From: JAICKM01 sp050998805
GTDB taxonomy: Bacteria; Chloroflexota; Chloroflexia; QHBQ01; JAICKM01
NCBI GenBank assembly: GCA_050998805.1
Contig: JBPCPV010000027.1
Coordinates: 62,001 to 126,000, forward strand
Reading direction: 5' to 3'
DNA: 64,000 nt
Below the pieces are notes generated by a model. That model saw only the letters and a program-made list of their open reading frames with translations. It was not told the origin of the DNA and did no database searches. The position numbers and the translations under genes are program-made. This document shows positions 53,300 to 61,506 of this stretch, piece by piece; within the stretch, counting starts at the first letter, position 1; every line of letters starts with the position of its first letter.

Positions 53300-53415
53300 A
53301 CTTCAATGAATTGTTCTTCGGAATTAGTTATTGAGGGGACGCAAGGCCGGAGGGTCCGCAAGGATTGTCCGGCCTTTGCTTATACCTGGCAGAGTTAGCC
53401 GAGAGGCATCGCCCG
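53300..53415 (+). ncRNA. Structured 5' leader, possible cis-regulatory RNA
   Basis: A strong hairpin pairs GCAAGGCCGGA (from 53342) with TCCGGCCTTTGC (one bulge), with an inner TCC-GCAA-GGA hairpin closed by a GNRA loop. Nearer the gene, GCC-GAGA-GGC (53398-53407) is a GNRA hairpin that contains the GAGAGG ribosome-binding site of ATG 53416. GGGGACGCAAGGCC resembles part of the cyclic-di-GMP-I (GEMM) consensus, but the GCAAACC element is absent. A regulator is plausible; its class and ligand are not known. Confidence 0.5.
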
Positions 53416-54087
53416 ATGGGTTTACACATTCAGCAAGCCAGACCGGGTAAGCGAACGCTACTCGCCGTCGCATTAGCGATCTTGCTCGTGGCAGGAATAG
53501 TCTCCCTTGCACGGACAACCCATGGGGACACGCCGCCTGACGTCCCGCCGCCCAGCACTCCGTGGCCCAGCGAGGACATCCTGGCCGCAGCCAACGCGAC
53601 CACGGTTGCCGCAGACAACGCTGACCAGCAGGCGATGCAGGACGCACAGAACCATGCGCTTGCTACTCATCAGACAAAGACCGGCCACGAACAGGATCCC
53701 AACCTGACGCCCATAACGGACCCCACACCGGCCCTGGGAATCGACATCGGCCCATCCCCCCGCGCTGGCTGGGGATCCCAGTACCATCTCATGAACGGTT
53801 GGGAAGGTGTCGTCAATGGAGTACTGACATATGTATTCGCCGGCTCCCAGGCAGACGATATAGCCATGGGCGTCTGGAAGAGTCCCGAGCAAGGTGTAGT
53901 GAACGTCGAGGATACAACTACCAACGCCGGAACCGATTACTTGGCACCCACTAGGACGGGTAAGCTGCAAATCATCTCCTACACCGGCACTTGTCTTGCC
54001 CTGGTCTCAATAGCAAACACGACGTATGCCTTCGATGTAGCAACTCACGCATGGTCCTGTGGACCTCCCAGCTACAGAAAACCCTAG
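53416..54087 (+). CDS. Exported protein of unknown function
   Basis: Protein of 223 residues. It has an N-terminal signal or anchor (LLAVALAILLVAGIVSLA), an Ala/Asp-rich linker (about 40-100) and a C-terminal beta-rich domain with GVLTYVFAGSQADDIAMGVW and TGKLQIISYTGTCLALVSIA. Two cysteines lie near the C-terminus. I recognise no family. ATG 53416 has GAGAGG 9 nt upstream. It has a strong promoter and structured leader, so expression is probably high and regulated. Base usage is less GC-rich than its neighbours. Confidence 0.7.
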   Translation: MGLHIQQARPGKRTLLAVALAILLVAGIVSLARTTHGDTPPDVPPPSTPWPSEDILAAANATTVAADNADQQAMQDAQNHALATHQTKTGHEQDPNLTPITDPTPALGIDIGPSPRAGWGSQYHLMNGWEGVVNGVLTYVFAGSQADDIAMGVWKSPEQGVVNVEDTTTNAGTDYLAPTRTGKLQIISYTGTCLALVSIANTTYAFDVATHAWSCGPPSYRKP

Positions 54088-54129
54088 TTCTACAGCCACA
54101 CGTATGCCCACCAGAGGAGAGTGCCTGAC

Positions 54130-55005
54130 ATGGTGAAGCGAGATCTGCACGAGGAGAACCGGCGGTCGTGGAACTCCGCGACCGAAGCCCATAACAGCCA
54201 CAAAGGCGACCAGGCGAAGTTCTTGCGGGAGGGCGGCAGCACGCTCTTCCCCGAAGAGATCGCCCTGCTCGGCGACTTACGGGGCTGCGCGCTGGTCCAT
54301 CTCCAGTGCAATTCGGGGCAGGACACGTTGAGCCTGGCCCGGCTCGGCGCGACCGTCACCGGCGTGGACATCAGCGACACGGCTATCGAGTTTGCGCGCA
54401 GGCTGTCGGCGGAGTCGGGCATACCGGCCACGTTCGAGCGGTCGGATGTGTACGACTGGCTGGCGGCGACAGCAGCCGGGGCTGAGCGGTTCGACGTGGC
54501 GTTCGCCTCCTACGGCGCGCTCTGCTGGCTCTCCGACCTGCGCGCCTGGGCGCGTGGCATCGCGGCCATACTCAAACCCAGCGGCAGGCTCGTGGTGATG
54601 GAGTTCCACCCCATGGCGATGATCTTTGAGTGGGATTGGCGGCTCGCGCATCCCTACTTCGGCGAAGGGCGGCCCCTGACCTGGGACGAGGGCATCGGTG
54701 ACTATGTAGCCATGTCGGGAAGCGGGCTGGTGCCGTGGGGCTACGTCGAGGGCGTCGCCGACTTCAAGAACCCGCACCGCGTGCATGAGTTCCAGTGGCC
54801 CATCAGCGAGGTCGTCACCGCCGTGCTCGACGCAGGGCTGACGCTGACCGCGCTGCGCGAATACCCCTACTCGAACGGGGCAAAGCAATTCGACGGCATG
54901 AGGGAGACGGAGGGGCGGCGGATGATCCCACCCGAAAGCGTGCCGAACCTGCCCCTGATGTACGGGCTGGCGGCTACACTTGGCCCCCCTCATCCATCTG
55001 CATGA
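54130..55005 (+). CDS. Class I SAM-dependent methyltransferase
   Basis: Protein of 291 residues. The SAM site is LVHLQCNSGQDTLSLARLGA with VTGVDISDTAIEFARRL, then FDVAFASYGALCWL. The C-terminal half (WDEGIGDYVAMSG...) probably binds the acceptor; substrate unknown. ATG 54130 is preceded by AGAGGAGA at about 10 nt; GTG 54121 is in frame but too close to it. The last 32 bp overlap the convergent flavoprotein gene. Confidence 0.85.
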   Translation: MVKRDLHEENRRSWNSATEAHNSHKGDQAKFLREGGSTLFPEEIALLGDLRGCALVHLQCNSGQDTLSLARLGATVTGVDISDTAIEFARRLSAESGIPATFERSDVYDWLAATAAGAERFDVAFASYGALCWLSDLRAWARGIAAILKPSGRLVVMEFHPMAMIFEWDWRLAHPYFGEGRPLTWDEGIGDYVAMSGSGLVPWGYVEGVADFKNPHRVHEFQWPISEVVTAVLDAGLTLTALREYPYSNGAKQFDGMRETEGRRMIPPESVPNLPLMYGLAATLGPPHPSA

Positions 55006-56377
55006 AGAGGTTGTTCACAGCCTCGGCAAGCGTCGGGTGGGCGAAGATGCCTTCCTTGAGCGCAGTGTAGGGCAGCCTGCCCATCATCGCCACCTCGAAG
55101 ACCGCCATGATCTCGCCGCCCTCGATGCCGAGCACGGCGCAGCCAAGGATCTGCTTCGTGTCGACATCCACGACGGCTTTCATCAGGCCGCGCTTCTCGT
55201 CGGTCTCTATCGCCCGCGCCACGTTCGCCATCGGCAGACGGGCCACCCGGATTTTGCGCCCCGACGCTCGCGCCTCGGCCTCGGTCATGCCGACGCGCCC
55301 CAGTTGCGGGTCAATGAAGACGGTGTAGGGCACCAGACGGCCCGTCGTCGTCGCGTCGCCGCCCTCGATCAGGTTGGTGCGGATGATGCGGAAGTCGTCG
55401 TAGGAGATGTGGGTGAAGGCGGGGCCGCCCTTCACGTCGCCGAGGGCGTAGGTGCCCGCCACGTTGGTACCGAGGCGTGAGTTCACCGGGATATAGCCCT
55501 GCTTGTCGGTCTCCACGCCGGCCGCGCCGAGGTTCAGCGCGTCGGTGTTCGGCGTGCGCCCCGCCGCCGCCAGCAGGTGCGACCCATCGAGCGTCCGCTC
55601 GCCGTCCTTCGTGCCAACGGTCAGCCGGATGCCTCCGTCGCCGGCCTTTTCGACGCTGCGGGCCTCGGTCTCGAGCAGCACGGTGATGCCGTCCTCGCGG
55701 AGGATCTCGGCCACCGCGTCCGCGATGTCGTCGTCTTCGCGGGCAAGCAAATGCGCGCCCCGCTGCACAACGGTCACCCGGCTGCCGAACCGCCGGAACA
55801 TCTGGCCGAACTCGAGGCCGACGTAACCGCCGCCCAACACGATCAGGTGCTCCGGCACCTCACCCAGCTCCATTATCGAGGTCGAGTCCAGCATCGGCAC
55901 CGCCTCTATCCCCGGCAGCTTCGGCACCGCCGGTCGCGCTCCCGTGTTGATGAAGATAGTCTCGGCGGTCAGCCTACGGCGCGTGCCGTCGCGCATCTCG
56001 ACATCGAGCGATTTCGGGCCGGTGAAGCCGGCCTCGCCCCGCAAGAGATCAAGTCCCTCTGTTTTCTCGATCTGCGACAGGCTGCTCTCGCGGAAGTCTT
56101 TCACGATGTCGCGCTTGCGCTGCCGGACCTTCCCCAGGTCAATGCTGATCGGGCCGGTATGCACGCCGTAGTCGGCGGCGCGGCGGGCCAGGTGGGCCAC
56201 GCGGGCGCTAGCCACCATCGTCTTCGTGGGAGTGCAGCCCTCGTTGATGCAGGTGCCGCCGACGTGTTCCCGCTCGATTAGCGCGGTATGCCGCCCAGCG
56301 CGGGCCAGCGCGCTCGCCAGCGGCCCGCCCGCCTGCCCCGCCCCGATCACGATAGCCGAGTAGTTTTCCTCATCCAT
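54974..56377 (-). CDS. Mercuric reductase/dihydrolipoamide dehydrogenase-like flavoprotein
   Basis: Pyridine nucleotide-disulfide oxidoreductase of 467 residues. It has an FAD site (AIVIGAGQAGGPLASALARA), the redox disulfide GGTCINEGCTPTKTMVAS (CxxxxC), an NAD(P) site (LIVLGGGYVGLEFGQMFRR) and a dimerisation domain ending near HPTLAEAVNNLFMQM. It lacks the N-terminal metal-binding domain and the C-terminal Cys pair of true MerA, so mercury reduction is doubtful. GGAGGTG precedes the ATG. Confidence 0.9.
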   Translation of the reverse strand: MDEENYSAIVIGAGQAGGPLASALARAGRHTALIEREHVGGTCINEGCTPTKTMVASARVAHLARRAADYGVHTGPISIDLGKVRQRKRDIVKDFRESSLSQIEKTEGLDLLRGEAGFTGPKSLDVEMRDGTRRRLTAETIFINTGARPAVPKLPGIEAVPMLDSTSIMELGEVPEHLIVLGGGYVGLEFGQMFRRFGSRVTVVQRGAHLLAREDDDIADAVAEILREDGITVLLETEARSVEKAGDGGIRLTVGTKDGERTLDGSHLLAAAGRTPNTDALNLGAAGVETDKQGYIPVNSRLGTNVAGTYALGDVKGGPAFTHISYDDFRIIRTNLIEGGDATTTGRLVPYTVFIDPQLGRVGMTEAEARASGRKIRVARLPMANVARAIETDEKRGLMKAVVDVDTKQILGCAVLGIEGGEIMAVFEVAMMGRLPYTALKEGIFAHPTLAEAVNNLFMQMDEGGQV

Positions 56378-56439
56378 GTCGCCACCTCCGCCTGTGTATA
56401 TACGAGTATAGTCTCGGCAAGATTATAGCACAGGAAGCG

Positions 56440-56460
56440 GTCAGCCGTCAGCCGTCAGCG
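56440..56460. repeat. Three GTCAGCC heptads
   Basis: GTCAGCC, GTCAGCC, GTCAGCG in tandem, upstream of the HicB promoter. This is a TCAG-core heptad family like that at 22475-22488. Confidence 0.8.
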
Positions 56461-56475
56461 AGCAGATCAGCCTAT

Positions 56476-56504
56476 TTGACACGAGCCATTGGCTCTGCTA
56501 AACT
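56476..56504 (+). promoter_or_regulatory. Promoter of the HicB-like gene
   Basis: TTGACA (56476-56481), a 17-bp spacer and TAAACT (56499-56504), followed by a 34-nt leader with AGGAG. Confidence 0.65.
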
Positions 56505-56544
56505 TATTGCATAAGGTATTTCGTCAAGAGACAGGAGATCCCAA

Positions 56545-56805
56545 ATGGAAGCGCAGGCAGAAGATAATTCAGGCCATACCGCAATCAGTGAGCGAGAACG
56601 GTATATTAGGGCCGCCATGCCCCAGGCCCGGTACGAGGTCTTGCCTGACGATGGCAGTATCTTTGGCGAGATCCCTAGCTTCCAGGGCGTCTACACAAAC
56701 GCCGACGCACGCTCCGGTTGCGAAGCCGAACTGGCCGAAGTATTGGATGGATGGCTGACCTTACGCTTGTCTTGGGGCCGCCCGATACCAGTGATCTCAG
56801 CTTAG
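56545..56805 (+). CDS. hicB: HicB-family antitoxin, orphan
   Basis: Protein of 86 residues. The HicB core is visible: ARYEVLPDDGSIFGEIPSFQ, then GVYTNADARSGCEAELAEVL and DGWLTLRLSWGRPIPVI. The C-terminus ends two residues later, without a DNA-binding helix. No HicA toxin is found on either side; the next gene is a glycosyltransferase. AGGAG lies 7 nt before the ATG. It may be a solitary remnant or act on a toxin elsewhere. Confidence 0.78.
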   Translation: MEAQAEDNSGHTAISERERYIRAAMPQARYEVLPDDGSIFGEIPSFQGVYTNADARSGCEAELAEVLDGWLTLRLSWGRPIPVISA

Positions 56806-56963
56806 GATAAACTCTGAATCTCAAACACTCTCTGCCTCTCGGCGCTCTCGCCGGCGCACTGCTCCTCGCGCTCTACCTGACGCTGCTCGCGCGCAAAGAC
56901 CTGGACGCGCTGCCCGGCGGCTGGCTGCTGCCTGGCGGGCTGCTGGGGCTGGGGCTGATCGCG

Positions 56964-59081
56964 GTGGCCGTGATCGCGGCAAGGCAAGCCGGGTGGGCGG
57001 CGGCGCGGCTGCATGCCTGGGTCGCAGGGCACCGTGCGCTTGTGGCGATCTGCGCGATCACCCTGGCGGCGGCGCTGCTGCGGCTGGTCGGCGTGGGCGA
57101 CGGGCTGCCCTACATCAACAACCCCGACGAGCCTGCGGTCGCCGACAGGGCGCTGCACATACTCCAGACCGGCGACTTCAACCCGCACTACTTCGTCTAC
57201 CCGAACCTCTACACCTACATGCAGGCGGCGGTCTTCGTGCCACGCTTTCTCAGCCTGGTGTCGAGCGCGAAGATCGAACGGCTCGACCAGATCGTGCCGA
57301 CCGACTTCTATCTCTGGGGCCGCTTGCTGACCGCTGCGCTCGGCACGCTGACGGTGCCCCTGGTTTACATGGCGGGGCGGCGGCTCTACGGCACGGCGGT
57401 CGGCCTGATCGCGGCGGCGTTCATCGCCACGAACAGCCTGCATATGCAGCACTCGCAGTTCATCGCGACCGACGTGCCCGCGACGTTTTTCAGCGCACTT
57501 GCCTTGCTTGCGATAGCCCACCTACTGCCTGTGTATATGTCGTCCTACGGGGCGACATATACGGGCGGAGCGATATATACGGCCTCGCGGCGGGCGTACC
57601 TGGTTGCGGGCGTGGCGATGGGGCTGGCGGTCGGCACAAAGTACAACAGCGCGCTGGTCATATTGGCCTTCCTGTTGGCGCACGGCTTCGAGGCGGGCCT
57701 GCGCGCCCCCGGTGGCGTTGTGCGGTTCTTCGGTGCGCGGCTCTGGATCGCGCTCGGCGGCCTCGTCGCCACATTCCTGCTGACGACGCCGTTCGCGCTG
57801 CTCGATCTGCCGCATTTCCTCAACGACGTGGCCTCGGTGATCGCTCACTACAACTTCGGGCACCAGGGCTTCGAGAGCGACTACAATTGGCGGGTCTACG
57901 TGCCGGAGTTCCTACGGACAGATTTCGGCGCGACGGCACTCACACTGGCGGGAACGGCGCTTGCGTTCGTGCGGCACCGGCATGCCGATCTGGTGCTTGC
58001 CGCCTTCCCGGTGGCCTACTACTTCACGATGAGCAGCTACCGTGTGAACTTTCCGCGAAATATACTGCCGATGCTGCCCTTCACCTCGGTGTTGGCGGCG
58101 CTGGCGCTGGTGGTAGCCTGGCAGCTGCTGGTGCGGAGCGGCGCGGAGCGGCGCGGCGGCGATCTGCGGCGCTACCAGGCTGGGGCGACGGTCGCGCTGG
58201 TCGCGCTGGTCATGCTGGCGGTCTTCTCGCCGACGGTCGAGGCGGCGCGGCGGGTCTACAAGCAGGCGCAGCCCGACACCCGAACGCTGGCGGCGGGGTG
58301 GCTCGACGCAAACGCTCCCACTGCCAGCAAGGTCTGGCTGGAGGAGCCGCCGCTGCAGCTGCCCCCAGACCGCTACCTGATGGGAGCCGGACCACACGTC
58401 ACCGAACACCCGCTCTCCTGGTACGTCGCCGCCCGTTACGATTACCTTGTGCTGACCGACCAGGCGTACAAGGATGTGTTCGACCACCCGGACCACAACC
58501 CCGACCTGCACAACGCCTACGCCCGTTTTTTCGAGCAGAACAAAGGACTGCTCGCTGTGGAGTTCGCGTCGAAGCAGCAGAACTCCGGCCCCGAGATACG
58601 GATCTACCGCACCGGCTACAGTCCTCCCACAAGCCCAGCCGATGTTCATCCGACGGTGCCGCTCTCCGCGGTCTTCACGGAGGCCGGCACAGACGGCAGG
58701 CGGGTAGGGTTGCTCGGAGCAGACCTGCCGCCGACGGCGACTATCGGCAGCAGCCTGCCGCTGGTGCTCTACTGGCAAGCGCAGAAGCCGGTCCACTCTG
58801 ATTACACCGTCTTCGTCCACCTGCTGAACGCGGCAGGTGCGCGCGTTGCCCAGCGCGACACCGGCCCGCGCTCGAACACCGACCCGACCTCCGGCTGGCG
58901 TGCGGGTGGCATCGTGGTGGACGAGGCGGATCTGGCGCTGCCCGATGGCCTGCCGCCCGGCGATTACATGCTGCGCGTCGGCCTCTATCTCCAAAGCAGC
59001 GGCATCAACTTGCCGGTGAGCGGCGCGCCCGGCGGCTGCCCGGACTGTGTGCTGCTCGGCCCGGTAAAATTGGTCCGGTGA
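56964..59081 (+). CDS. GT-C membrane glycosyltransferase (ArnT/PMT-like)
   Basis: Protein of 705 residues from GTG 56964, with about twelve helices and a C-terminal soluble domain (about 560-705). Family 39-like features are the first loop INNPDEPAVADRALHILQTG with the catalytic Asp-Glu, and NLYTYMQAAVFVPRFLSL. The open frame reaches back to 56811 and encodes a further helix (GALAGALLLALYLTLLARKD). The only start-like codon there is CTG 56814, preceded by AGGA. An in-frame palindrome (57533-57562) encodes VYMSSYGATYTGG in a loop. It is probably a lipid-linked sugar transferase. Confidence 0.85.
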   Translation: MAVIAARQAGWAAARLHAWVAGHRALVAICAITLAAALLRLVGVGDGLPYINNPDEPAVADRALHILQTGDFNPHYFVYPNLYTYMQAAVFVPRFLSLVSSAKIERLDQIVPTDFYLWGRLLTAALGTLTVPLVYMAGRRLYGTAVGLIAAAFIATNSLHMQHSQFIATDVPATFFSALALLAIAHLLPVYMSSYGATYTGGAIYTASRRAYLVAGVAMGLAVGTKYNSALVILAFLLAHGFEAGLRAPGGVVRFFGARLWIALGGLVATFLLTTPFALLDLPHFLNDVASVIAHYNFGHQGFESDYNWRVYVPEFLRTDFGATALTLAGTALAFVRHRHADLVLAAFPVAYYFTMSSYRVNFPRNILPMLPFTSVLAALALVVAWQLLVRSGAERRGGDLRRYQAGATVALVALVMLAVFSPTVEAARRVYKQAQPDTRTLAAGWLDANAPTASKVWLEEPPLQLPPDRYLMGAGPHVTEHPLSWYVAARYDYLVLTDQAYKDVFDHPDHNPDLHNAYARFFEQNKGLLAVEFASKQQNSGPEIRIYRTGYSPPTSPADVHPTVPLSAVFTEAGTDGRRVGLLGADLPPTATIGSSLPLVLYWQAQKPVHSDYTVFVHLLNAAGARVAQRDTGPRSNTDPTSGWRAGGIVVDEADLALPDGLPPGDYMLRVGLYLQSSGINLPVSGAPGGCPDCVLLGPVKLVR
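57533..57562. repeat. In-frame palindromic element inside the GT-C gene
   Basis: GTATATGTCGTCC and GGGCGACATATAC pair around a TACG loop (13-bp stem with one G-T). CGATATATACGG follows as a partial copy. It looks like an insertion in a loop between two membrane helices. Confidence 0.65.
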
Positions 59082-59104
59082 AACGCGAGATACGGACTCG
59101 AAAA

Positions 59105-59126
59105 TCGGTCTAAAGACCTAGACCGA
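59105..59126. repeat. Perfect inverted repeat upstream of the MerR-family promoter
   Basis: TCGGTCTA and TAGACCGA around AAGACC. It lies between the GT-C gene and the -35 box, and could be a second operator or a weak terminator. Confidence 0.5.
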
Positions 59127-59131
59127 ACCCC

Positions 59132-59162
59132 TTGACTCTGACGTAACGTCATGCCTTAGAAT
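59132..59162 (+). promoter_or_regulatory. MerR-type promoter with 19-bp spacer and central operator
   Basis: TTGACT (59132-59137) and TAGAAT (59157-59162) are 19 bp apart, the spacing typical of MerR-regulated promoters. TGACGT-A-ACGTCA (59139-59151) is a perfect dyad inside the spacer. Autoregulation by the downstream gene product is likely. Confidence 0.82.
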
Positions 59163-59184
59163 AGAGTCGAAAGGAAGAAACACC

Positions 59185-60375
59185 ATGCCGGCAATGGTGA
59201 TGGCACCGGCAATCGAGCCGGCAATGAAAATCGGCGCGCTCGCCCGACAGACCGGACTAACTGTGAGGACTCTGCACTACTACGACGAGATCGGACTGCT
59301 CTCGCCGTCGGAGCGCACGGAGTCCGGCTACCGGCTCTACACGGCGGGCGACATCGCCCGCTTGCAGCAGATCATGTCACTGCGGCAGCTAGGTTTCGGC
59401 CTCGAGGAGATACGGGACTGCCTCTACCGGCCCGCCTTTTCGCCGCAACGGGTGATCGAAATGCATCTCGCGCGCATCCGGGAGCAGATCGAGCTTGAGA
59501 ACAGCCTCTGCCGACGGCTTGAGGCGATTGCAGCGGGCCTACGGCGGGCGAGAGCTGTCTCCGTCGAGGAGTTTATTCAGACTATAGAGGAGATTAAGAA
59601 GATGGAAACCCATTTCACACCCGAACAGATGGCAGAGATCAAGGAGCGCGGGCGCAAGCTCGGCCCCGAACACATAAAGGCTGTCGAGGCCGAGTGGCCT
59701 CTGCTGATCGCGAAGGTTAGGGCCGAAATGGAGAAGGGCACCGACCCGGCTGACCCGCGTGTGCAGGCCCTCGCCGGAAGGTGGGGAGAGCTGGTCAAGG
59801 AGTTCACCGGGGGCAACCCCGGCATCGAGCAGGCACTCGGCAAACGCTACCAGCAGGAGCCTGAACTCCGCCAACAGACCGGGATCGACACGCAGATGTT
59901 CGAGTACGTCAACAAGGCGACGGAAGCCGCCGAAGAAATTTACCCCATGCCCTCCTTCCCCATCCTGAATGTGACGGACCTGGCGGCATCCGCGCGCTGG
60001 TATCAGGAGGCTTTGGGCTTCCGCCATATATTTACCATGTCCGGGCCTGAGGGCATCCCCCTCCTGGTCCACTTGCGCTGGGTGAAATATGCCGACGTGT
60101 TGCTCGGAGCGCGCCCGGTAGCGCCTGGACCACGCGGGCTGGGTGTGGCCTTCAGCTTCAGCGCCTATCTAGCGGGGCGTCCGGTCGACGAGATAGCCGA
60201 GCGGGCGGAGGCCGCCGGGTCCAAGATCCTGGCATCCCCGGCTGCCACACCGTGGAATACTCGCGAATGCACGATCTCGGACCCGGACGGCTACCGGCTG
60301 ACCTTCACGGAGCCGATCAATACCGTCCGGTCGTTCGACGAGGTGATCCGGGAGGCAGCCCAAGCGGGCAACTGA
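59185..60375 (+). CDS. MerR regulator fused to TipAS-like and VOC (glyoxalase-like) domains
   Basis: Protein of 396 residues. The MerR winged helix (about 14-80) has MKIGALARQTGLTVRTLHYY and ESGYRLYTAGDIARLQQIMS. A dimerisation coil follows (about 85-125). A TipAS-like drug-binding region (about 135-250) has FTPEQMAEIKERGRKLG and the C-terminal helices. A VOC domain (about 255-375) has VTDLAASARWYQEALGFRHI and DPDGYRLTFTEP. It probably senses a drug or electrophile and may also bind or sequester it. AAGGAAG precedes the ATG. Confidence 0.87.
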   Translation: MPAMVMAPAIEPAMKIGALARQTGLTVRTLHYYDEIGLLSPSERTESGYRLYTAGDIARLQQIMSLRQLGFGLEEIRDCLYRPAFSPQRVIEMHLARIREQIELENSLCRRLEAIAAGLRRARAVSVEEFIQTIEEIKKMETHFTPEQMAEIKERGRKLGPEHIKAVEAEWPLLIAKVRAEMEKGTDPADPRVQALAGRWGELVKEFTGGNPGIEQALGKRYQQEPELRQQTGIDTQMFEYVNKATEAAEEIYPMPSFPILNVTDLAASARWYQEALGFRHIFTMSGPEGIPLLVHLRWVKYADVLLGARPVAPGPRGLGVAFSFSAYLAGRPVDEIAERAEAAGSKILASPAATPWNTRECTISDPDGYRLTFTEPINTVRSFDEVIREAAQAGN

Positions 60376-60412
60376 CTGTCCCAGTTCGCTCGGCGAACAG
60401 CAACGACTACAT

Positions 60413-61408
60413 CTAGATGCGGAGCTTGGCGACCACATCTTCGGCGAGGCGCTGCATGGGTTCTAGATCGTAGGCCATACCGGGCACATAGAGTATGAAA
60501 TACTGCACGCCCGCCTCTAGCATCCGGCTCAGGCGGTCGATCAACTCCTGGGCCGTGCCCATAAAATTGTCGCGGCGGTACTCTTCAAGCGTGCGGGTAT
60601 TGCCGAAGGCTCTCTCAATGGCACCCGCGGGAGGTTGCTTGTTGGGGCCGAGTACATATACATCACCACCGGCCGATTTAGTGATTTCGCTGTAGTCGCG
60701 GCCAACAGTCTCGCAATGCTGCCTTAGTATCTCGGCTTTGCGCTTGAAGTCGTTGATGTTCATCCCACCGAAGTTACTGTAGTCGGCGTATCGGGCCACC
60801 AGCTTGAGCGTCACCTTTTCGCCACCGCCACCGATCCAGATAGGGATGTGTGGCTTCTGCACACCTTTCGGCTCGTTGATCGCGCCTTTGACTTGGTAGA
60901 ACTTGCCTTCATAGTCGGCATAGTCCTCGGTCCACATCGCCTTGATGATCGGCAGGGCCTCACCCAGCATCTTGAGCCTGGTGGGGGCATCGGGGAAGCC
61001 ATAACCGTAGGCCCGCCACTCATGCTCATACCAGCCTGCGCCGATGCCGAAGTCAAGTCTGCCATGGCTCAAGACATCTATAGTCGAGGCCATCTTGGCC
61101 AGATAGGCCGGGTTGCGATACCCGTTGCAACCGACCATCTGCCCTATACGGATCGTTTGCGTGTCGCGGGCCAGGGCGGCCGTCGAGATCCAACATTCTA
61201 AGGTGGTATTGAGCGTGGGTTGCGGAACTGTGTGGAAGTGGTCGTACAGCCAGACTGAGTCCAAGCCGAGGCGCTCGGCCTCCCGGGCAACACGGCTCAT
61301 GGTTTCGTATTGCTCGACCGGGTCTTTGATCTCGGCCAGGTCCATGCGCCAGCCCTGTGGAACAAATACACCGAATCTAGGATTCTGGGCACCGGATTTA
61401 CCAATCAT
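60413..61408 (-). CDS. LLM-class (F420/FMN-dependent) oxidoreductase
   Basis: Bacterial luciferase-like TIM barrel of 331 residues. Characteristic segments are EAERLGLDSVWLYDHFHTVP, VLSHGRLDFGIGAGWYEHEW and HIPIWIGGGGEKVTLKLVAR. The branch (TIGR03560-like) usually uses F420. Substrate unknown. ATG 61408 was chosen because GAGGAG lies about 10 nt upstream; 61426 is in frame without a site. Confidence 0.88.
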   Translation of the reverse strand: MIGKSGAQNPRFGVFVPQGWRMDLAEIKDPVEQYETMSRVAREAERLGLDSVWLYDHFHTVPQPTLNTTLECWISTAALARDTQTIRIGQMVGCNGYRNPAYLAKMASTIDVLSHGRLDFGIGAGWYEHEWRAYGYGFPDAPTRLKMLGEALPIIKAMWTEDYADYEGKFYQVKGAINEPKGVQKPHIPIWIGGGGEKVTLKLVARYADYSNFGGMNINDFKRKAEILRQHCETVGRDYSEITKSAGGDVYVLGPNKQPPAGAIERAFGNTRTLEEYRRDNFMGTAQELIDRLSRMLEAGVQYFILYVPGMAYDLEPMQRLAEDVVAKLRI

Positions 61409-61506
61409 TAGAGTTGCTCCTCTCATGGGTTGCTTATATTCGGTGTTCTTAGATCCCGCGCGAGTTCTATGACAATCGAGTCGGAGACATAAGCCTCGGT
61501 GCGCGG

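Noticed and set aside
53225..53415. Firm call as chromosomal origin
   Set aside because: No dnaA, dnaN or gyr genes are nearby, only three boxes are seen and no skew calculation is possible here. Kept as a finding only.
53330..53415. c-di-GMP-I (GEMM) riboswitch
   Set aside because: The GGGGACGCAAGGCC part is similar, but the conserved GCAAACC strand is absent and the second stem does not match well.
54974..56377. True mercuric reductase
   Set aside because: The metal-binding N-terminal domain and C-terminal Cys pair are missing and there is no mer operon.
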